NCBI GenBank assembly: GCA_040217695.1 | Contig: JBEHWO010000459.1 | Coordinates: 1 to 5,277 of the forward strand | Origin: CALARM01 sp040217695 | Lineage (GTDB): Bacteria; Vulcanimicrobiota; SpSt-956; JAKJGF01 | Length of the DNA stretch: 5,277 nt | Direction of reading: 5' to 3' | Shown: in pieces, positions 4,822-5,277 of the stretch | Layout: the number at the start of each line of letters is the position of its first letter | How positions within the stretch are numbered: the stretch's first letter is position 1 | Program-made: the position numbers and the translations under genes | The notes under the pieces: generated by a model | Databases searched by the model: none | What the model saw: the letters and a program-made list of their open reading frames with translations, nothing else | What the model was told of the DNA's origin: nothing

Positions 4822-4845
4822 TCCTCCCGGAGGATTATTATGTAA
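4822..4845 (+). other. Orphan ribosome binding site followed by ATG-TAA (start-stop element) within a palindrome
   Basis: TCCTCC-C-GGAGGA (4822-4834) is a palindrome with a one-base centre. Its right arm supplies GGAGG, followed after six bases by ATG (4840-4842) and directly by TAA (4843-4845). This is a complete initiation site for an ORF of one codon. It lies in the 273-base divergent spacer between the WG gene and the TPR gene, 114 bases before the TPR start. It could be a regulatory start-stop upstream ORF, the leftover 5' end of a deleted gene, or chance. Apart from this, the dyad at 4719 and a candidate promoter at 4876-4904, I see nothing in the spacer. Confidence 0.35.
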
Positions 4846-4875
4846 GGAATAGAATTTAATTAATAGTTTCTTCCC

Positions 4876-4904
4876 TTGCGTTACGCATTACAATTTAATA
4901 TATT
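4876..4904 (+). promoter_or_regulatory. Candidate promoter of the TPR gene
   Basis: TTGCGT (4876-4881, 3/6) is followed by 17 bases and TATATT (4899-4904, 5/6 to TATAAT), about 45 bases before the ribosome binding site of the TPR gene. The -35 hexamer overlaps TGCGT-T-ACGCA (4877-4887), an 11-base quasi-palindrome that could be an operator. An alternative -35 (TTGAGA at 4904) has only a poor -10 partner. Confidence 0.35.
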
Positions 4905-4955
4905 TGAGACAGTTCTTTAATTATTCTGAGATCCTACTTATGGAGGTATTATTTT

Positions 4956-5183
4956 ATGAGATTTAAAATATTCTTTCTATTACCGGTGTTTTTTCTCTGT
5001 GTAACCTTTCTGCCTGTTCTGGCTCAATCTGCAAAGGAATGGAACCAGAAGGGAATGGAACTTTATAAAGAGGGCAAATATGAAGAAGCTATAAAATATT
5101 ATGACATGGCTTTAAAGATAAGTCCCGAATTTGAACAGGTGAAAAAACATAAAGAAGAAGCTCTGAAATCTTTAAATAAATAA
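4956..5183 (+). CDS. Small exported single-TPR protein (75 residues)
   Basis: ATG 4956 follows GGAGGT (4942-4947) by eight bases. Residues 1-23 form a signal peptide ending VLA-QS. Residues 26-59 are one tetratricopeptide repeat that fits the 34-residue consensus closely: Trp29 (position 4), Gly33 (8), Tyr37 (12), Gly40 (15), Ala45 (20), Tyr49 (24), Ala52 (27) and Pro57 (32). Residues 60-75 are a lysine/glutamate-rich helix (EQVKKHKEEALKSLNK) that could cap the repeat. TPRs mediate protein-protein contact and usually occur in sets of three or more, so one exported repeat would need to oligomerise or act as an adaptor. It is the only plus-strand intact gene in the window, divergent from the WG gene and convergent with the second WG gene at the right edge. 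Partner unknown; the gene appears complete. Confidence 0.85.
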   Translation: MRFKIFFLLPVFFLCVTFLPVLAQSAKEWNQKGMELYKEGKYEEAIKYYDMALKISPEFEQVKKHKEEALKSLNK

Positions 5184-5211
5184 AAGATGAAAATATTTAT
5201 TTTCACCTTTT
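5182..5211. terminator. Probable bidirectional terminator between convergent genes
   Basis: A 13-bp stem (left arm 5182-5194, right arm 5199-5211, four-base loop) starts within the TPR stop codon. One pair is a mismatch in plus-strand RNA and a G-U pair in minus-strand RNA. Both arms are A/T-rich, so each strand ends in a U-rich stretch (CCTTTTAT on plus, TCTTTTATTTATTT on minus). Its place between a plus-strand gene and the convergent end of a minus-strand gene supports termination for both. Confidence 0.5.
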
Positions 5212-5249
5212 ATAAAAACTTGCGTAACTGCCAGGTCTTCCGATACCTG

Positions 5250-5277
5250 TTATTTCTCCTGTTTCCAGATTATCTTT
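5250..5277 (-). CDS. 3' end of a second WG-repeat gene (runs off right edge)
   Basis: On the minus strand these bases encode KIIWKQEK followed by TAA at 5252-5250. They are identical over all 28 available bases to the end of the WG gene at 3105-3132 and in the same reading frame. The simplest reading is a tandem paralogue of the WG protein whose body lies right of the window, convergent with the TPR gene. Only eight residues are visible, so a partial duplication of the 3' end alone cannot be excluded. Confidence 0.7.

Overview
The window is A+T-rich bacterial DNA, roughly two thirds A+T by eye. Its genes are small, spaced out, mostly on the minus strand, and carry strong AGGAGG-type ribosome binding sites. 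The gene content is: secreted WG-repeat proteins, a formylglycine-generating-enzyme (FGE/SUMF1) fold protein, a eukaryotic-like Ser/Thr kinase relic, an Rpn/Transposase_31 nuclease, a RelE/ParE toxin-antitoxin pair and a one-repeat TPR protein. This mix is typical of repeat-rich accessory regions in environmental bacteria. I cannot name the phylum from the sequence alone. No rRNA, tRNA, CRISPR array or complete insertion sequence is visible.

Layout. Positions 1-517 (minus) hold the N-terminal part of an Rpn-family nuclease running off the left edge, with an extended -10 promoter so close that its mRNA is probably leaderless. Positions 518-886 have no intact gene. They hold the plus-strand relic of a Ser/Thr kinase (743-857) and a weak minus-strand ORF that may be FGE debris (521-709). 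Positions 887-1165 (minus) are the N-terminal third of an exported FGE/SUMF1-domain protein that stops early. Positions 1315-1829 (minus) are an overlapping antitoxin-toxin operon with its own promoter and a tandem operator-like repeat. A long hairpin at 1924-1959 separates this operon from a secreted two-part protein of unknown function (2042-2992, minus). Next upstream is a 525-residue exported protein made almost entirely of 34-residue WG repeats (3105-4682, minus). A 273-base divergent intergenic region follows, then a small plus-strand exported TPR protein (4956-5183) and a terminator-like hairpin. The last 28 bases are the 3' end of a second WG-repeat gene (minus), identical to the end of the first.

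How the parts relate. The WG protein, the 316-residue protein, the FGE fragment and the TPR protein all begin with signal sequences, so the functional theme is export to the envelope or beyond. The WG gene and the 316-residue gene are in the same direction 112 bases apart and could be co-transcribed. The left half looks like a zone of gene decay: the kinase and FGE relics lie head to head, between an Rpn nuclease and a toxin-antitoxin pair. I see no convincing new multi-gene defence or biosynthetic system. The most informative observations are the structure of the decay zone, the duplicated WG genes, the possibly leaderless Rpn gene and the unclassified secreted protein.
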